64,000 nucleotides of DNA from Cercospora beticola. Its lineage: Eukaryota; Ascomycota; Dothideomycetes; Mycosphaerellales; Mycosphaerellaceae. Below the pieces are notes generated by a model. That model worked only from the letters and a program-made list of their open reading frames with translations. It was not told the DNA's origin and searched no databases. The stretch spans positions 4,030,001 through 4,094,000 of the forward strand of contig NC_088938.1 of the NCBI RefSeq assembly GCF_033473495.1, written 5' to 3'. This document shows, one piece after another, positions 11,878 through 23,133 of this stretch. The translations under genes were made by a program, and so were the position numbers. How positions within the stretch are numbered: the first letter of the stretch is position 1; each line of letters opens with the position of its first letter.

Positions 11878-13089
11878 TCACCTTCGAGTTGGCAGCATCG
11901 TGTTCAGCCAACGGTACAGCGATGTTTCCTGGGTAGACTCGATTCCAGCTTGAGCGAGTGCCGGCCGCATCACAGATGCCCAGTCTGACACTTCGTGCAC
12001 TTTGACGTCTTTCAGAGCTTGGCTGATATCGCGAGAAGAGTCCCCAAGCTTGAGAGATGCGCCATTGACTGCGCCATATCTGACAGAGAGGTCCAGCTTG
12101 ACGCCTGGTACAACATCATCCGAAGAACTCATAGACCACTGTGGCGTCTGCAGGTAGGTCCAATCCAATGACTTCAACTCATCATAACCTTTGCGCACCA
12201 CTTCGTCGTCAAGCGATTCAGCGCCGACCTCTAACGGGTCCCGGGTCCCACCATACTGTTTAGCAAAATGCTCCTGCACAGCGGAAACGAAGTCTTCGTT
12301 GCTTAGCAAGATGTTGCCGACGGGTGAGCTGACGCTCTCGACTCCTCGCGCTGATATGTATGATTTTGCGGGCGAATGCAAATAATCAGGGATTATGTTG
12401 AGGTTTGGAGTGTTGAGCAGGCAGGTGCCATGGTGCAGCGCTCGATTTCTGGTGAGCTTGTATGCAGATCCCGACACCTTGAGCGGCCGTGGTGTATCGA
12501 AATCAGTTGCTTCATACGGCGTGCTGTGAGTGTCCTCAGGATCCGTGTCAACTCCACGTGTGCCCTGGTCGAGCACGATATCGTGCCGGGCATTGACGCG
12601 GGCTCTTTCTACGCCACAGCTTCTCAGCGCTCGCACTACTATCTCGGCATGCTTGTCGCGAGTGAAGTCTGCAGAAGGGCAGATCACGGTCCAGTTAACG
12701 TTGCCTTCATCGTGAAAGACCGTGCCACCACCACTTCTTCGTCGCACGAGATCCACGGCTCCCAGCCCGGGAGGTTCGGTCGCCAGGTGATTTCGTGACG
12801 GGCCGAGAAGCGCAAGATTTACTTCCACCCAGGGATTCTGGTTGCGTCCGATGATGATGCTCGGTCTGTTAACGTACAGAAACAGTATGGCCGACTCTGG
12901 TGAACTCTTCTGCAGCAGGTGATGCTCGATGGACAGGTTCAAGTACGGATCACGCGACGTCGAGATGTACGACTGGATTGGTTTCTGGAGGCGTTCCAGT
13001 GACAGCGAGGACTGCCATCTCCTCCATACCAGTGGTGCTTTGTGTGACGGCGTAGCTTGCGCGCTTCTGCAGAGACGCTGGACAATCAT
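11878..13089 (-). CDS. Mitochondrial lipoate-protein ligase / lipoyltransferase (LplA/Lip3-Aim22 type)
   Basis: A single exon of 403 aa. The chosen start (13089) gives MIVQRLCRSAQ... with several Arg and an RRWQSS segment, a credible mitochondrial presequence. A longer in-frame start at 13230 would bury it. The core carries YISTSRDPYLNLSIEHHLL and RNQNPWVEVN. The lipoate-binding loop is RRRSGGGTVFHDEGNVNWT, and the catalytic-Lys region is KVSGSAYKLTRNRALHHGTCLL. This is the order expected for lipoate ligases, which attach lipoyl groups to E2 subunits of 2-oxoacid dehydrogenases and to GcvH. Yeast Lip3 is the closest functional model by pathway; ligase versus transferase activity cannot be told from sequence alone. 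Confidence 0.9.
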   Translation of the reverse strand: MIVQRLCRSAQATPSHKAPLVWRRWQSSLSLERLQKPIQSYISTSRDPYLNLSIEHHLLQKSSPESAILFLYVNRPSIIIGRNQNPWVEVNLALLGPSRNHLATEPPGLGAVDLVRRRSGGGTVFHDEGNVNWTVICPSADFTRDKHAEIVVRALRSCGVERARVNARHDIVLDQGTRGVDTDPEDTHSTPYEATDFDTPRPLKVSGSAYKLTRNRALHHGTCLLNTPNLNIIPDYLHSPAKSYISARGVESVSSPVGNILLSNEDFVSAVQEHFAKQYGGTRDPLEVGAESLDDEVVRKGYDELKSLDWTYLQTPQWSMSSSDDVVPGVKLDLSVRYGAVNGASLKLGDSSRDISQALKDVKVHEVSDWASVMRPALAQAGIESTQETSLYRWLNTMLPTRR

Positions 13090-13522
13090 GGACGCCCTCT
13101 GTGTGCCAGAGTGACGATTGGTGAAAGAAGGTTCACAACTTCGCTCTGGCCCCTGGATTGCCGCAGCCGCATCGGCCAATGATGCGTACCGCCGGATGTG
13201 CAACGGGATGCACGAATCGAGCGCGACCACACCGCAAATGCGCGCTGGTACTCCAACGTCGACAGACGCGGAGACTGTAGTCCCTCATCCCATATGTATT
13301 CGCAAAGGTCGATAGTGTGAGCGAGGAAGTGGAATGTTGCAGATGTCGGCCTCGCCCTCAGCCCTACCGCGCCGAGACATGTGAAGGACAAGCATCTAGC
13401 CGGGTTCCTGCATGCGGCAAGCGCAAATGGACAAACATCACCCAGACCCCATCAACTTCTCTGCCCTGCGACGTCCGAGCCAGCCACGCTACCTCCCCCT
13501 TCCGCTCCTCGACCATGCAGTC
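13090..13522. promoter_or_regulatory. Shared divergent upstream region, lipoyltransferase / SOG2
   Basis: 433 bp between two divergent start codons, the only space for both promoters. I see no TATA box. An in-frame ATG at 13412 upstream of SOG2 and one at 13230 upstream of the lipoyltransferase are judged 5'-UTR. Confidence 0.5.
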
Positions 13523-16433
13523 ATGGCCGACGCGACGACCTCCACCGCCATCGCGCCCCGCGCCCCAATGACGAGCGAGCAGCTGGTGGAGCTGGTCACC
13601 AAGGAACTGGAGGATGAACAGGAGAGAGAGGCGAAGGCGGCGGCAGTCATCGCGGGTGAACTGCCCAAGGACCAACAGACGGGCTCGACTTTGGACCTGA
13701 GCCATAAGAATATCAGTGTGCTACCTGCGGAAGTGGTACTGCTGATCAAAGACCGCGTGGAGAGGTGTGTCAATGGGGAAGGGGCACGAGACGGACAATG
13801 CCCACAGGCTGACACGGAATAGGCTGGCACTTTCACACAACCGCAACATACAATTGCCAACCGAGATTGCGCAGTGCGACCGGTTGCGATATCTGAACCT
13901 AAGATGGAACAAGCTGAGGGCGTTTCCCGAGGCGGTACGGTGCACAGGAACATGAGGACGACGCGGCGGCTAACAGCAAACAGGTGCTCGCGCTGCCCAA
14001 GTTGGAGATTCTGGATATCAGCAAGAATTGCATAGACTCCATCCCAGAGGACATCAAGAAGATGACCAACTTGAAGTTCCTGGCCGTTGCTCGCAACCAG
14101 ATTACGAGGCTACCGCTCGCGCTTGGCGAAATGAATCTGGTCAAGTTGAAGTTTGACGAGAACCCTATCGAGTTTCCACCGCCTGAGATTCTGAAGCCCA
14201 ATACAGACCGCAGCCTGGTGGAGTCGGAGAAGGATAAAGACATGTGCCAACAGGTGAAAAAGTTCATGCGAACTGCTGCAATGCGTGAAAGGCTAATGGC
14301 GGACTCGGCCGAGGACTTGAGGTATGATTGTCTTCCCCGTTGAGGTTGCGCAAAAGCCTAATTGGTATACCACAGTAATGCCGAGACTCCCCGTCCACCG
14401 AGGCGCGTCGTGACTGGTGGTCGCTTTCCGGTACGTCCTAGCATCAGTGGCATTGAAAATATTGAGGGACTGCCAAAATCTGAGTCGCCGCCGAACGGAC
14501 CACCACCCATACCAATGCGGTCACACGCTCGCGGCGTCTCGTCCGCTTCGAATCTCAGCGTTTCCAAGAGGCCCGGCATCACTCCTCTCCTCACCGGTGG
14601 TTTCGATTCCAACAGAACTAGGAGTGAGACTGTTGCGACACCAGCAAGCATTCGGAACCGTCGTCAAGGTTATGTACCTCACAAACATACGGGTCTGAAT
14701 TCTCTTGACGAGATGTCGTCGCGGATGTCTGCGCGCACAAGTCAGGCGTCAACACTGACACCGCCACACTCTCGCGCGCCCAGCGTCAACTCAGCTTACC
14801 TTGGCGTCAGTGGTGGAGAGAGCTCGTCTGGCGCCGTCAGCCCGGTGGACGGACCAGTGAGCAGGATAGCGTTGTCGCGTACGCTTTCAAGCTTGCCGGA
14901 GAGCCGCAACTCGATGGTGCCGACGATGAACTCCATCAAAGCCGTTAAGCGCGTCCTTTTCATGCTCTTTTACATGCACCGACCCCTCGCGGACATCGCA
15001 CAACAACTTGGCAATGGGACCCCGCGTCGATCGACACTCGATAAGCAATTACAGAGCGCGAACTTCAAGGTGGAAGAGCTGGATCGGCTTATACACAAGG
15101 CCAACCACATCATGGAAGACAACATGGAAGTGGACAGCCAGACATTGATGCAGATTGTGAGGACCGCGATCCTGGCTTTGCGATCATACGTCTTTGTCGT
15201 CAAGGAGCTCAATCGGAATCGCCAACAATGCGTCAAACGAGTTGACGCTTTCCATGTTCGACAGGTCATCAACTCCATCTACGGCACTTTGTTAGAGGCG
15301 CGAAATGTCTGTCATCTGCTCGGCTTCAAGACAGTAGCTGCGAATCCTCGAGATACGCTGCGGGCATCGCAAGCTTGGAGCAGCCGGACTGTCACTCCGA
15401 CCCAGGCGAAGCCATTTGCAGGTCCACGCCGAAGGGGCGCAACCATCCTACCCAGTTCTAATAGTGTTACGAACCTGCGCGGAATGGCTCCTCCTGTGCC
15501 CTTGCACACGCCTTCGAGTCGAAGCAACACGATGACATCGATGGGTGGCTCCACCACGCCTCGTTGGAACCAATCTTTCTCTGACTTCTCCTCGATGACA
15601 CACAGCCGTGGACCATCACGCAGCAATACCATCCGGAGCGTCACCGAGAACGATGCAGAAGACAGCGCTGATAGGATATACACGAAGCTCAAAACCTGCT
15701 GTGACCTGGCTGCAGCAACACTACCGCCAGTCCGCGCTGATCTTCAGGGCCGTCGATCTGCGGCAGACCGATCGGGCAACAGTCGTCTTGCTGGACTTTA
15801 CGCATCCGCGAACCACAAGTGCGAGTCTGCCATCGCAACCAATATGAAGCTTCTCGCGCGCTTAAAGACGATGCGTGGTGGGGATCCAGGACGATATCAG
15901 GCCGAGTTCAAGCAGATGGCGGAGCAGTTCAGCAAGGTAGGCATCGGTCTGAGCCTTTTATTAGTCGTACACAACTAATTCGTTCTTAGGACTGGGCAAA
16001 ATTCGCCGATGAGCTCGTTATACTCGCGCGAGAGGGTCTGGATATCGGTCAGATTCGAGGCCGTCTCAAACCCCTCCAGCAAGCCTGTAAAGAGGTTACG
16101 CGTGCGGCACAGACCGCATCCCCGGCATCAGCAAGGCCTCCACCTTCGAATGGATTGCACAACGGCTTGCCGACCGCGCTCAACACTGCCTTGGCGCAAC
16201 AAATGGCATCGGGCGCAGTGCCTCCTGTTCCGGCAACTCCTCTGGGAGCTGCCTTGGGTCCAGCCGTGCTGGCTACGGTACCACCGACACCATCGACTGC
16301 AGTCAGCACGCCAGACTATTATAATAGTTTCCCTCCGCTTCCACCCTTACCGACGAATGTTCCGCCAAATTCGCAGAGCAGGAGAATGCCGCCGACATTA
16401 CCCCTTCCCAGCTATCCCAAGCCAGGTTCGTGA
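13523..16433 (+). CDS. SOG2: RAM signalling network leucine-rich repeat protein Sog2
   Basis: Five exons: 13523-13764, 13823-13934, 13984-14321, 14376-15936, 15990-16433; introns are 58, 49, 54 and 53 bp. The product is 898 aa. The N-terminal leucine-rich repeats run over about residues 45-200, including LDLSHKNISVLP, LRYLNLRWNKLRAFP and LEILDISKNCIDSIPEDI. A Ser/Pro-rich disordered stretch follows, then a helical Sog2 domain that starts near SIKAVKRVLFMLFYMHRPL and continues beyond the Ser-rich insert. Pro-rich sequence forms the C-terminus. In fungi Sog2 scaffolds the Cbk1/COT1 NDR-kinase (RAM/MOR) pathway that controls polarised growth and cell separation. The start at 13523 (MADATTS) is preferred over 13412 because the extra residues are low-complexity. 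Confidence 0.9.
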
Positions 16434-17005
16434 ATACTTAATGGGCGCGGCTATCTGGATTTCGGTTGAATAGGAGTTTCTGGATTTGCTTTTGCTCGAC
16501 TCGGCGTGCGAGACTGCGGTACATTCCATGTTGCCAGGTTGGAAAGATGAAGGCATGGTCAGATCCAATCAAGCGGCAGGGACGCATCACGACATGATGA
16601 GATTACGAGACTATGATACCCAGGCATTGACGGCCTTGTAGTATTACCAGTGCATAGCGTGGCACATTGACATGGAGGCGGGATTGTACAATGCACACTG
16701 TTATTAGTAGAGGTAGAAGAAAAGGCGGCACTGAAAATTTGTAGGATTGGGGTTTGCGCTTGATTTGCATTTGTACTCATAGCCACGAAATGCGCTCACG
16801 GAGTGCTCCTCCTCTGCACAAATTCTTCCATTGCATGATAATGCGCTTGCAGATCCTCGCTGTTGACTCAGATACCAGTAAAGGTACTGTCCAAAACCCA
16901 CCAGTCCCTTGTGCCAGACTTCTATCACCACCTGCCGTGCATGGTTGTCTGTTCGCAGATGGAGTCGTGGCGGGTGTCCTCCAAAACGTCGTGGTCGCGA
17001 TCCGC
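16434..17005. other. Convergent intergenic region, no gene seen
   Basis: Lies between the stop codons of SOG2 (+) and RPP1 (-); presumably holds both 3' UTRs. Confidence 0.6.
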
Positions 17006-17481
17006 TTAGTCGAAGAGACCGAATCCCATGTCGTCGTCGGACTCCTCCTTCTCTGTTTGGAATCAGCATTTGTTCGTTGCCAGTCTCATGTTCGCAACGC
17101 AGATTGTAGAACTCACCCTCTTCCTTCTTCTCCTCAGCAGCTGGGGCGTCACCACCAGCGTCACCGCCAGCAGCAGCACCACCGGCAGCGGCAGCTGGGG
17201 CGGCACCACCGCCGGAACCGACGTTGGTCAGGAGCTCCTTGACGTCCTTGCCCTCGAGGGCCTTAGCGAAGAGGGAAGTCCAGATTGGCTCGATATCTGG
17301 GACCTTGGCGGCGGTGATGAGTGCCTGGAGCTTGTCGGCCTGTACGAAGAAAGTGTTAGAAGTTGTTCTTCCTGGACAGAGATGCGCTGAGGCTGTGGGA
17401 GTGTAGACGTACAGTGATCTCCAAACCCTCATCGGCGAGGATGAGGGCGGCGTAGGAAGAGGCGAGCTCGGCGGTGGACAT
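17006..17481 (-). CDS. RPP1: 60S acidic ribosomal protein P1
   Basis: Three exons: 17481-17413, 17339-17117 and 17052-17006; introns are 73 and 64 bp. The product is 112 aa, the usual P1 length. It begins [23 protein letters not shown], has the helical dimerisation domain to about residue 65, then an Ala/Gly-rich hinge. It ends in [15 protein letters not shown], the conserved stalk-protein tail that recruits translational GTPases. Exon 3 encodes just the conserved tail, so reading through the second intron would lose it. P1 pairs with P2 on uL10 to form the ribosomal stalk. Confidence 0.97.
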
Positions 17482-17935
17482 TTTGGTTTAGTCTTTGTTG
17501 TGGTTTGAGGGTGAGATGCCTACAGCGAGCAAGGTCGTGAAGGTCTTCTTCTCGCGGAGGGTTGTGGTTGGAAGGATGTTTCTCTATTCGCGCGCTCGGC
17601 GTCTGGAACTGACTTTGCAGAATCGCGGTGCGGCAGGCCGGAGTGAAGTCTTGGCAATGTTTATGCCTGAGGCTGACGGTAACAAAGTAAGGCAGGAAAT
17701 GACGAAGTTTGTGGCAGGAAGGAAGCGAGCGGGGCTGCATCTGGACCCCGAGGACGGGAAGTGACTTGCTTGCCTCTGCCGCCAACGTCCGATGGTGATC
17801 ACTCTGCATGTGCCCACCGGATTATGAAGCAGCAGCCACCCAGCGAAGCAGCAAAAGCAGTATAATAATCGCCTCCCGCCGCCTGCTCACCACCGCCAGC
17901 TCCACTGCCAAATCGACACATCAAACGCCTCCGCC
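17482..17935. promoter_or_regulatory. Divergent promoter region, RPP1 / DUF2408 gene
   Basis: 454 bp between divergent starts. An AT-rich GTATAATAATC element at about 17860-17870 could serve the rightward gene. The RPP1 side is CT-rich on its coding strand. The long shadow frames here are not genes. Confidence 0.45.
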
Positions 17936-19500
17936 ATGACCGACTCACCATTCCAGCGCTGCCCGCTGGACGCGAAAGAACAGCCAATCCTCGATCGCGT
18001 GCTCATCATCCGCGACCACCTCTCTCTCATGAAGAGTGATCGTTCAACCTACATCAAATCCGCCGATGTTCAGAAATACTATCACCAGCTCATCGAGCAA
18101 GTCGAACTTCTCAACCGCATACGAGAAACGAAACGTGACGAGCAAAATCGTGTCGATACCGTCCTCGATGACTGCTTCCGTCTCATCTCTTTACTGTTCC
18201 TTACTGTTGGACGTAACCGCGAAGCTCCCGCAATCTACTCCTGCGTAAGTACCGTCGATCGTCTGCTGAATCATTTGCGCGAGGCTGGCTTCTACCTTCC
18301 GGCTGATCTGAAGAGCATTGATGAGCATTTGACGAAATGGGAGAGGATGATTGAGAGAGGGAGAGATGAGTTTGGGCACAGTGAGCAGATCCTGACATTG
18401 TTGTCGGCGAGGATCGATGTCTGTAAGAGGACATTGGAGGAATTAAAGGTGCCGCTTTCGAATCTGGACGGGGATCTGATGAAAGCTTATCAGAAGTTGG
18501 TGAGCATTTTGAGGAGCTTGAGCGCGTGCAATACGAGATCGAGAGTGAGTACTTCGCAGTGTTGTGTGAGGTTGGACATTGCGCTGACAAGGACTTTCAG
18601 TTCCCGGAAAGAGAGGTCAAGGACTTCGAGAGACAATTACTGGAGATCCAGGAACAGCTGCACGCTGAACGCGATCCACATGAAGGCAAGACCGCGGAAG
18701 AAGTATACGCAGAGAGGTTGCAGTTGATTCAGGATTGCCCGAGCTGTGTCAAGGAACCGGATATGGTCGTCAAAGGTCTGCTCGCAAGATGCTTGCTGTG
18801 GGTGGAGATCATCCAGCAGAAGAAGGGCAAGATCGATCCGGATTTCAAGGAGCTGTACGACAAGCTGCTCAAGATCAAGACTGCACTTGATCACATTAAC
18901 TTCACGCAGGCTTGGTCGCTGCGCGAGACTGACCTTTACGATTTCCAACGACAACTTGATCGCATTGATGAGAGCAGGGTCGATGGAAACTTTGTGGACG
19001 CCCAGGGGAAACCAGCCGATCTTCACGCGCAACGAACTCTGTTGTACCTGCTTCGAAAGTCCTACGCGTTGATCTACACGTACATTATCTCTTCGGAGCC
19101 TGTGTCAGAAGCTCTCCTCCCCATTTACAATCAGCTGCAGACGCTCAAGCGATGTCTGTTGGAAGTCAAGAAGAACGGAGGTGTCGACTCTCCTCGCGAG
19201 CTGTATCCTTACAGCATGAAGATCAACAGCATCGACAACATGAGAAAAGACGGCAAGTTTATGATTGGCGACGACATCCCCGAAGGTCAAGGCGCAGTCT
19301 CTGCTCTTCTTGCAGAATGTTTCGATCTGGCGTACGAGCTTCGGAATGAAGCCGACGAGAGGAGCGAGAATCCAGCTCCTGAAGAAGTAAATGGCGTGGG
19401 CATCCGCACACAGAAAGACGTCAACCCTGCTGATCCTGACGGCGAGAGCAAAAGCGTTGCAGGCGTTGGTCTGCAGAGAACCATGACTCGCGACGGATAG
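17936..19500 (+). CDS. DUF2408 / UPF0662 family protein
   Basis: Two exons, 17936-18544 and 18601-19500, with a 56-bp intron (GTGAGT..TTTCAG, GCTGAC branch); the product is 502 aa. It is almost entirely helical and charged, with KLVSILRSLSACNTRSRFP across the splice, and CLLWVEIIQQKKGKIDP and SWSLRETDLYDFQRQLDRI-like segments in exon 2. I recognise the fungal UPF0662/DUF2408 family (S. pombe C30C2.08-like), which has no established biochemical function. The C-terminal 50 residues are acidic and disordered. The conserved exon join makes the gene model firm; the function is unknown. Confidence 0.82.
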
Positions 19501-20127
19501 AATCCTTGCAGAGCACTGAAGAACTGGGGTCGACGCGAGCTGTCGAGTAGCGGGCTTTCAGGCTGCACGCAGGACAGCAGCGACTGAGGCTGCATGAAGT
19601 CGCGGCGTCTGTTTGTTCGAGATTGAGTATGGCGTTGTCTGGCGTTGAACGCTAGAGGCTGGGAATGAACTGATTATGCGATACGGCAGACTTCATTTGG
19701 AGTCAATGGATGAGTTGCGGTGCGACTTTACCCACTCACGACACAATTCCCTCGAGGCAAACGAATCTTGTGGACTGCTACTGGGCATATGAATGAAAAG
19801 CATACAGTATGGTTTGCGAAGTTCGCAACCAGCCCATGAGGCATGATTGAAGGTTAGTTGATTAGTGGTTCTTGTATGTATTTTTCTGGGGTGATGATGA
19901 TGATTGAGGAAGAAACGAAATGATATTGTCTTTTGCTCAGGCCCCTCTAGTGAGGCTCCGGTAACTGGTTTGTGTGGCTTGTGATATTGTGGTACCAAGA
20001 TGGGTGCGGTGAATGCAAGACTATCAGCTGCTCTCGCCGGTATCCGCACTTACAACAACAAACCACAATCTCGCCACTGGCGAAGAACAAAACACCCACT
20101 GCGCCATTGACTGAGGTAACGAAGAAG
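19501..20127. other. Intergenic region, no gene seen
   Basis: 3' flank of the DUF2408 gene and 5' flank of the first LPPELRLKIYE-family copy. The frame that opens at 19972 and joins the next gene is judged 5' UTR. Confidence 0.5.
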
Positions 20128-20871
20128 ATGCCACCAAAGGCAATGAAATCAAAGCGCTCGAATGCTATAATGGCTTGCGGTCCCGACTCGAACTCGGACT
20201 CGAACTCGAACTCGCACTCCAATACGAAGTCCCTCGAGGCTCGCCGCCAATTCATTGTTGGTCTTGTTGAGTATGCACCACTATACCACCCACCTTCGTG
20301 CGACACCGCCCGACATTCCAAGGAGTCGAGCATGTTCAACCCTTTTGCACATGTCTTTCTAGTCTTTGCGCCCGAACAGACTATCTCGCTGCTTGCCAAA
20401 GTGTGCATCAAGGCGAGATGGGCTCCCACACTCCTGACGATCCCCCCGGAGCTGAGGTTGAAAATCTACGAGTTTGCTTTCCAGGATCACTGGGAGGAAA
20501 GTATGAAGGGTCCGATGTTTTCTCTCCAGTTGTGCAGCGTTCTGGGTGAACGCTGGAAAGGGGCCCCACCCAAGAAAGACGACATCGTACGCTATCCTCT
20601 AGAGCCTCTAATCTTGCGCACTTGCAAGCTGTTCCGCAAAGAGGGTATTGAAGAATACAAGAACTTTCTCGAGAAGGCACTTGATGTCCGGCACTTGGGG
20701 AACGAGTGGGACGAGGTTTTTGAGTTCATGGTCATGCGCGCTGAGTACCGTAGATTGACATTCCCTGGGCTCCCTCCATCAGTCCGGGCTCTGGAGGCTA
20801 GTGCGCGCAACATCACAGGGCGCTGGAAACAATACGTCCGCTACGCGGAAGGCGGAAAATGCGAAGGCTGA
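20128..20871 (+). CDS. LPPELRLKIYE-family protein, copy A (F-box-like core)
   Basis: A single exon of 247 aa from the ATG at 20128 (MPPKAMKSK). A Ser/Asn/Asp hexameric low-complexity tract (GACTCGAACTCG-like, 20185-20222) precedes the family core. The core is FNPFAHVFLVFAPEQTISLL, then LTIPPELRLKIYEFAFQDHWEE, then PLEPLILRTCKLFRKEGIEEYKNFLEK. The LPPELRLKIYE helix resembles the first helix of F-box and 2EXR-type domains, but no defined family can be named. Compared with copy B, the basic tail seems displaced into another frame: after the stop, 20872-20935 encodes AELQRMQRIEQRAMRGRG in the +1 frame, matching B's ELKRLRRVEQRAAKK. A 3' frameshift is likely. Confidence 0.6.
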   Translation: MPPKAMKSKRSNAIMACGPDSNSDSNSNSHSNTKSLEARRQFIVGLVEYAPLYHPPSCDTARHSKESSMFNPFAHVFLVFAPEQTISLLAKVCIKARWAPTLLTIPPELRLKIYEFAFQDHWEESMKGPMFSLQLCSVLGERWKGAPPKKDDIVRYPLEPLILRTCKLFRKEGIEEYKNFLEKALDVRHLGNEWDEVFEFMVMRAEYRRLTFPGLPPSVRALEASARNITGRWKQYVRYAEGGKCEG

Positions 20872-20935
20872 GCTGCAGCGTATGCAGAGGATTGAGCAAC
20901 GTGCAATGAGGGGTAGAGGTGTGAAAGGTCGCTAA

Positions 20936-21248
20936 GGGCGATAAGACTCAGATTTCGAGGTCGCAGAAGGACGCGGTGTGCTATTGACGGACAGTCTGGT
21001 GGAGAAGATTATTCGGCATTGCAGAGCATAGGGCGAGCAGCGCTCCGGCAACTGGTTGGTGTGTTAGGTGAAGGTGTATGTTACAGTGGGCGTTAGCACG
21101 AGGTGAGTGCTGAAGTGAAGCAGAGCGTTTGCTCTTCAGTGCCGGCTTCACTTCATGAACCTTACAAGTAGTTTCCAAACCTGAGCTGATCCTCGCACCC
21201 CAATAACCCACAAACTCGCTACTCACGAGCTACACACTTGCCGTGCTA
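20936..21248. other. Spacer between copies A and B, no gene seen
   Basis: 313 bp upstream of copy B. A short imperfect palindromic stretch (AGTGAAGCAGAGCG...CTTCACTTCATGAA) lies near 21112-21160. No frame with support. Confidence 0.4.
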
Positions 21249-22331
21249 ATGGCGAAGGCGACGACCAACAAGATGTCGCCAAAAGCAGAACACCCCACAA
21301 GCCAGGCGCCGAAGTACAATCGCTCGAGAAGCAAGTTGTTACTGGAATCGGAACCTCCGACAAGGAGCACCATTGCAGCGTCCACGACAAGACCGACGAA
21401 GACGACGCCGCTAGAACCAGAGTTTTCCTCAGACCCATCGACGAATTCAACCCACTCAAACCACGATTTCCACATCATTGCCGACATGGCAGTCGATCGC
21501 GCGCCCAGACAACGTCTTATCCCGTTTCGTCCACGCGGTCATTTCATCGCCAGTCTCGTCAAGGTCATGCCACGAGGGCCTCTGATACTCAATGACACTC
21601 TCGGTCTGCCGATGATCAGATACAATCATTTCGACCAATTTTCTCTGACATCGGCGACTGAGTATACGATCTCGCTGTTCGCCAAAATATGCATTCACGC
21701 TGGAGCAAGTGCGACACTACTAGGCCTGCCGGTGGAGTTGAGATTGAAGATTTATGAGCTTGCATTTGAGGGACATTGGAAGGACCACAAGGATAATAGG
21801 CCACTTAGTGCTCGAGAATTATTCATAAATGTTTATGCAGGATGCATGCCGGAGGACGAACTGAAGGCGTGGTCTAAGGACCAGCCAAAGGTGAAACCCG
21901 AGCTTGTTGCTCTGGAGCCACCTATCCTGAGGGCTTGCAAACTATTCCGGCAGGAGGGTATCGGAGAGTATCAGAGATTTCTGCAAGTGATCTGTGATGC
22001 TCAGCAGGAACGGGAAGCTGCTCTCAGTCGCGACCGGGAGGAACCCTACGATTGCTGGGGGCGCCTTACGGAAATAAGACGCCTTCTTGAAATGGGACTC
22101 CCAAAATCCCCAACGAATGAAGAAGAGTGGAGTGCACGAAATGCGGAGAAGGAGCTGAAGCGCCTGCGGAGGGTCGAGCAACGTGCAGCAAAGAAGGCGA
22201 GGAGAAGGCCGAAATGCCGCAAGGGTATCAAGAGAAATTCGACTCCAGACTCGATGCCCGCGATCGAAACTGGTGAAGAGTTGGCGAACATACCTGAGGG
22301 GAATGACTTGAGGTCATCGCAGGTTGTCTAG
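21249..22331 (+). CDS. LPPELRLKIYE-family protein, copy B
   Basis: The longest and best-preserved family member: single exon, 360 aa, ATG at 21249. The basic Ser/Thr-rich N-terminus has no signal peptide. The core is EYTISLFAKICIHAGASATLLGLPVELRLKIYELAFEGHWKDH, followed by EPPILRACKLFRQEGIGEYQRFLQ. The highly basic tail (ELKRLRRVEQRAAKKARRRPK) suggests nuclear localisation or nucleic-acid contact, which is inference. It serves as reference for judging the damaged neighbours. Function unknown. Confidence 0.7.
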   Translation: MAKATTNKMSPKAEHPTSQAPKYNRSRSKLLLESEPPTRSTIAASTTRPTKTTPLEPEFSSDPSTNSTHSNHDFHIIADMAVDRAPRQRLIPFRPRGHFIASLVKVMPRGPLILNDTLGLPMIRYNHFDQFSLTSATEYTISLFAKICIHAGASATLLGLPVELRLKIYELAFEGHWKDHKDNRPLSARELFINVYAGCMPEDELKAWSKDQPKVKPELVALEPPILRACKLFRQEGIGEYQRFLQVICDAQQEREAALSRDREEPYDCWGRLTEIRRLLEMGLPKSPTNEEEWSARNAEKELKRLRRVEQRAAKKARRRPKCRKGIKRNSTPDSMPAIETGEELANIPEGNDLRSSQVV

Positions 22332-22674
22332 GGAGAGGATGTTTTGCCAGGACGGAAGGCCAAAACCCGTTGGGCTTTTGCCATTTCTGGTCAACTCTTT
22401 ACCGTCAATTTTAGGCACAAGCGCTATAGTGCGGGTGCCTGATAACTTGTACAACTCCAAGATCATGAAGCGTAGCACAAGACCCACCGATTTGGTCGTC
22501 TCCACCTTCGGCCCAGCATTTGGCCACGTTCTACTTCCTTATTGACACGATCAGTAGGTACTATCATCAGTGAGTCGAGACTCCAGGACTCCACACCAAC
22601 GGAAGGCACAATAGTTCAAGACCCAGCTATCAAAGCCACAACATTTGCAGGACGCAGCGCCCGCACTCGCCAAC
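22332..22674. other. Spacer between copies B and C, no gene seen
   Basis: 343 bp. No convincing N-terminal family segment is found in any frame, supporting the view that copy C is truncated. Confidence 0.4.
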
Positions 22675-23112
22675 ATGTCCATTCTGAAGATTCCGACGGA
22701 GTTAAGGGCATCCATCTATGGTTACGTGTTTGAAGAGCACTGGGAGAAACATGGGAGACACGTTCGGGTGGACTCACCTCCAGGATGTCGAATGTCAGAT
22801 CCCGAACACATCTGGGATGCTGTTGAGCTTCAGAGGGCTAGCGGACCTTCACGTACCAAGGGAAACAAGCGAAACAGCGAATACAGTCGCCTGGATCCTC
22901 CTGTTTTGCACACTTGCAAGCTCTTCTACAAAGAGGGTCACGATGAGTACAGAAGGTTTCTGAAAGGAAAGGTTGGTTTCGGACCAGCAGGTCCAGGTGC
23001 CAGGAATCGAGCTTGCATAAGACTTCGTCGTTATAAGAAGTGCGGAGCTGGATATCGCTTGGATGGTAGAGAGCCTTGGTTGTATCTGCGGAATCTACGG
23101 TTCTCGCGATGA
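22675..23112 (+). pseudogene. LPPELRLKIYE-family copy C, 5'-truncated
   Basis: The frame starts at ATG 22675 with MSILKIPTELRASIYGYVFEEHWEKH, directly at the family core, and continues to LDPPVLHTCKLFYKEGHDEYRRFLK. The upstream half present in A, B and the 32-kb copy (PFxxxFLxxAPExTIxLLAKxC) is absent, with an in-frame stop at 22612-22614. The C-terminal basic tail is missing and replaced by unrelated sequence. It could still be a short expressed gene of 145 aa, but a truncated relic is more likely. Confidence 0.5.
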
Positions 23113-23133
23113 TGGAGAGAGCACAGCGGAGCA

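Noticed and set aside
16704..17432. Minus-strand open frame of 242 codons including ribosomal P1 sequence
   Set aside because: It reads through both P1 introns and past the true C-terminus; the spliced P1 model explains the coding part.
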